64,000 bases of DNA. It comes from Desulfovibrio sp. UCD-KL4C. GTDB lineage: Bacteria; Desulfobacterota; Desulfovibrionia; Desulfovibrionales; Desulfovibrionaceae. This document shows positions 63,182 through 64,000 of the stretch, piece after piece (positions within the stretch are counted from its first letter, which is position 1; every line of letters begins with the position of its first letter). The notes beneath the pieces were generated by a model that saw nothing but the letters and a program-made list of their open reading frames with translations, ran no database searches and had not been told where the DNA came from. The translations under genes and the position numbers were made by a program. Where the stretch lies: NCBI RefSeq assembly GCF_006210265.1, contig NZ_VCNC01000002.1, positions 124,001-188,000 on the forward strand, written 5' to 3'.

Positions 63182-63531
63182 TTATCATTAAGTTTAATAT
63201 CTGAGAGCCCTTGTGTATCACAAGAGGCTCTTTTTTTATATTATTTTTTTAGGTTCTAAATAAAATGAATCACAAATAAACATATTAAAGTAACACAATT
63301 GTAACAAAGTCAGTTTGTCTGTGATGTAAAGCATAAAATAATAATGATTACTTATTGTTATGGCAATCAATTTTTGAATAAATCCTATAAGAGTGCGTTG
63401 ACAAAAAAAATATCTCTTGCAATGAGACTGAAGTTTGTCAGTCAATTATCTATTTAGTGTTTGCTACTTGCAAAATTCAACAAAATTATGATTAGGACGA
63501 CTTAATTACCCTAATTAGGGAGGTTGTTTAT
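63182..63531. other. Gene-free region between the two zinc-ribbon genes
   Basis: 350 bp holding the terminator at 63203-63237 and AT-rich sequence with TTGACA near 63398 that lacks a good -10. A GGGAGG ribosome binding site closes it. Confidence 0.45.
63203..63237 (+). terminator. Terminator of the zinc-ribbon gene
   Basis: Arms GAGAGCCCTTGTG and CACAAGAGGCTCT (one mismatch) are followed by TTTTTTT. Confidence 0.85.
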
Positions 63532-64000
63532 ATGGTCTTAAATGAACGTCATTTGCAGTTGTTAAAACATATCAAAAGTTATTCTTGCATAAAGCGTTAT
63601 CATGGTTTGCTTCCTCAAAGAGAAGCAGCTTTTTATGATGATACTCTTATAAGCGAACTGCAGAAACTTGGCTTGGTTGAAGAAGGGCGGATTTGTAGTT
63701 CCTGCGGAAATAGTCTTGTTGGATATAAGGTGTCTAAAAAAGCTGAAGAAGAGCTTGAAAACGTTTATCTAGATATAAAAGATAACGACTGGGACAGTTT
63801 TTGTGTCTTAGATGTTGATGTACATGACTGTCTGGACAAAGAGCATATTAGGGCCTTAATGGATATTTATCATTTGTCCAAGGTTACTCAGTTTTGCGGA
63901 ATTGCACCTAAAAGGCTTTTGTCTAACAGCTACGAATCCGATGTGATTAATGTTCTTTTGGATGTAGGATTTATAAATAAAATTTCGTTAAAAGGGTCCT
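63532..64000 (+). CDS. Partial hypothetical protein, cut by the window end
   Basis: An open frame from ATG 63532, with GGGAGG upstream, to the window edge without a stop (156 codons seen). It begins MVLNERHLQLLKHIKSY and contains a 'CSSCGNSLVGYKVSKKAEEEL' half-ribbon (about 61-80) preceded by 'LISELQKLGLVEEG', which looks like a winged-helix recognition part. It may be a DNA-binding or phage-type protein. Function and full length are unknown. Confidence 0.65.
   Translation, partial: MVLNERHLQLLKHIKSYSCIKRYHGLLPQREAAFYDDTLISELQKLGLVEEGRICSSCGNSLVGYKVSKKAEEELENVYLDIKDNDWDSFCVLDVDVHDCLDKEHIRALMDIYHLSKVTQFCGIAPKRLLSNSYESDVINVLLDVGFINKISLKGS

Noticed and set aside
1-64000. CRISPR arrays, insertion sequences, rRNA genes and prophage modules
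   Set aside because: No regularly spaced repeats, transposase genes, rRNA sequence or phage structural genes were seen anywhere in the window.

Overview
The window looks like chromosomal DNA of a low-GC, marine-type sulfate reducer of the Desulfovibrio group (Desulfovibrionaceae). The main signs are a periplasmic [NiFe] hydrogenase of the HynBA type with a Tat signal, its own maturation protease and HypC; a tmRNA whose peptide tag reads ANDNYDYALAA; a YedF-type TusA/DsrE fusion; NIL-ferredoxin and ATC-hydrolase-like proteins; and Gram-negative envelope genes (msbA, lptF, lptG, lolA, lgt, lspA). The assignment rests on recalled family features, not on a database search.

Region by region. 1-7.1 kb, minus strand: a TonB energy-transduction operon (DUF3450 protein, TtpC/ExbB, second ExbB, ExbD, TonB) preceded by a candidate Fur box, then feoA-feoB for ferrous iron. 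7.1-10.4 kb: an accessory pocket. It holds a wrecked higBA toxin-antitoxin module (nonsense codon in higB, higA cut to 26 codons), a 321-residue helical, HEPN-like unknown protein fused onto the broken antitoxin, a 52-bp direct repeat carrying the higB promoter and first four codons on both sides of it, a small chimeric ORF, and a ppiC that resembles enterobacterial PpiC. 10.4-22.8 kb: a DUF2333 protein, ssrA (tmRNA), a two-receiver HD-GYP regulator, two orphan nickel-uptake accessory proteins (NikK/NikL-like), an unusual TNase-like plus beta-barrel protein, a solute-binding protein, a large MscS channel, map and tRNA-Met(CAT). 22.9-36.9 kb: envelope and housekeeping genes (uppP, lptFG, engB, aroQ, efp, ftsK, lolA, a pseudouridine synthase, yedF, msbA and two tandem DUF374 acyltransferase-like genes). 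36.9-48.3 kb: a chemoreceptor, an HD-GYP protein, an amino-acid ABC transporter without its ATPase, fba-gap, surE, a YhaM-like exonuclease and tmk. 48.3-52.4 kb: the hydrogenase operon hynB-hynA-protease-hypC, with a structured leader and an internal terminator. 52.5-64 kb: a flavoprotein/HxlR regulator pair, an M20 peptidase, then a long minus-strand run ileS, lspA, lgt, PLDc_N, ybgF-like, NIL-ferredoxin, PilZ, cheZ, and finally two zinc-ribbon-like unknown genes, the last one cut by the window end.

Themes. Iron supply (TonB system plus Feo), nickel supply (NikK/L parts) and a nickel-iron hydrogenase sit within one window. Cyclic-di-GMP and chemotaxis parts recur (two HD-GYP proteins, a PilZ protein, CheZ, one MCP). 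The part that most resembles an undescribed system is the 8.0-9.6 kb pocket. There an unknown HEPN-like gene has taken over a toxin-antitoxin locus, including its translation-coupled position and possibly its promoter. The hydrogenase leader, which looks like an attenuator, is the second point worth testing.
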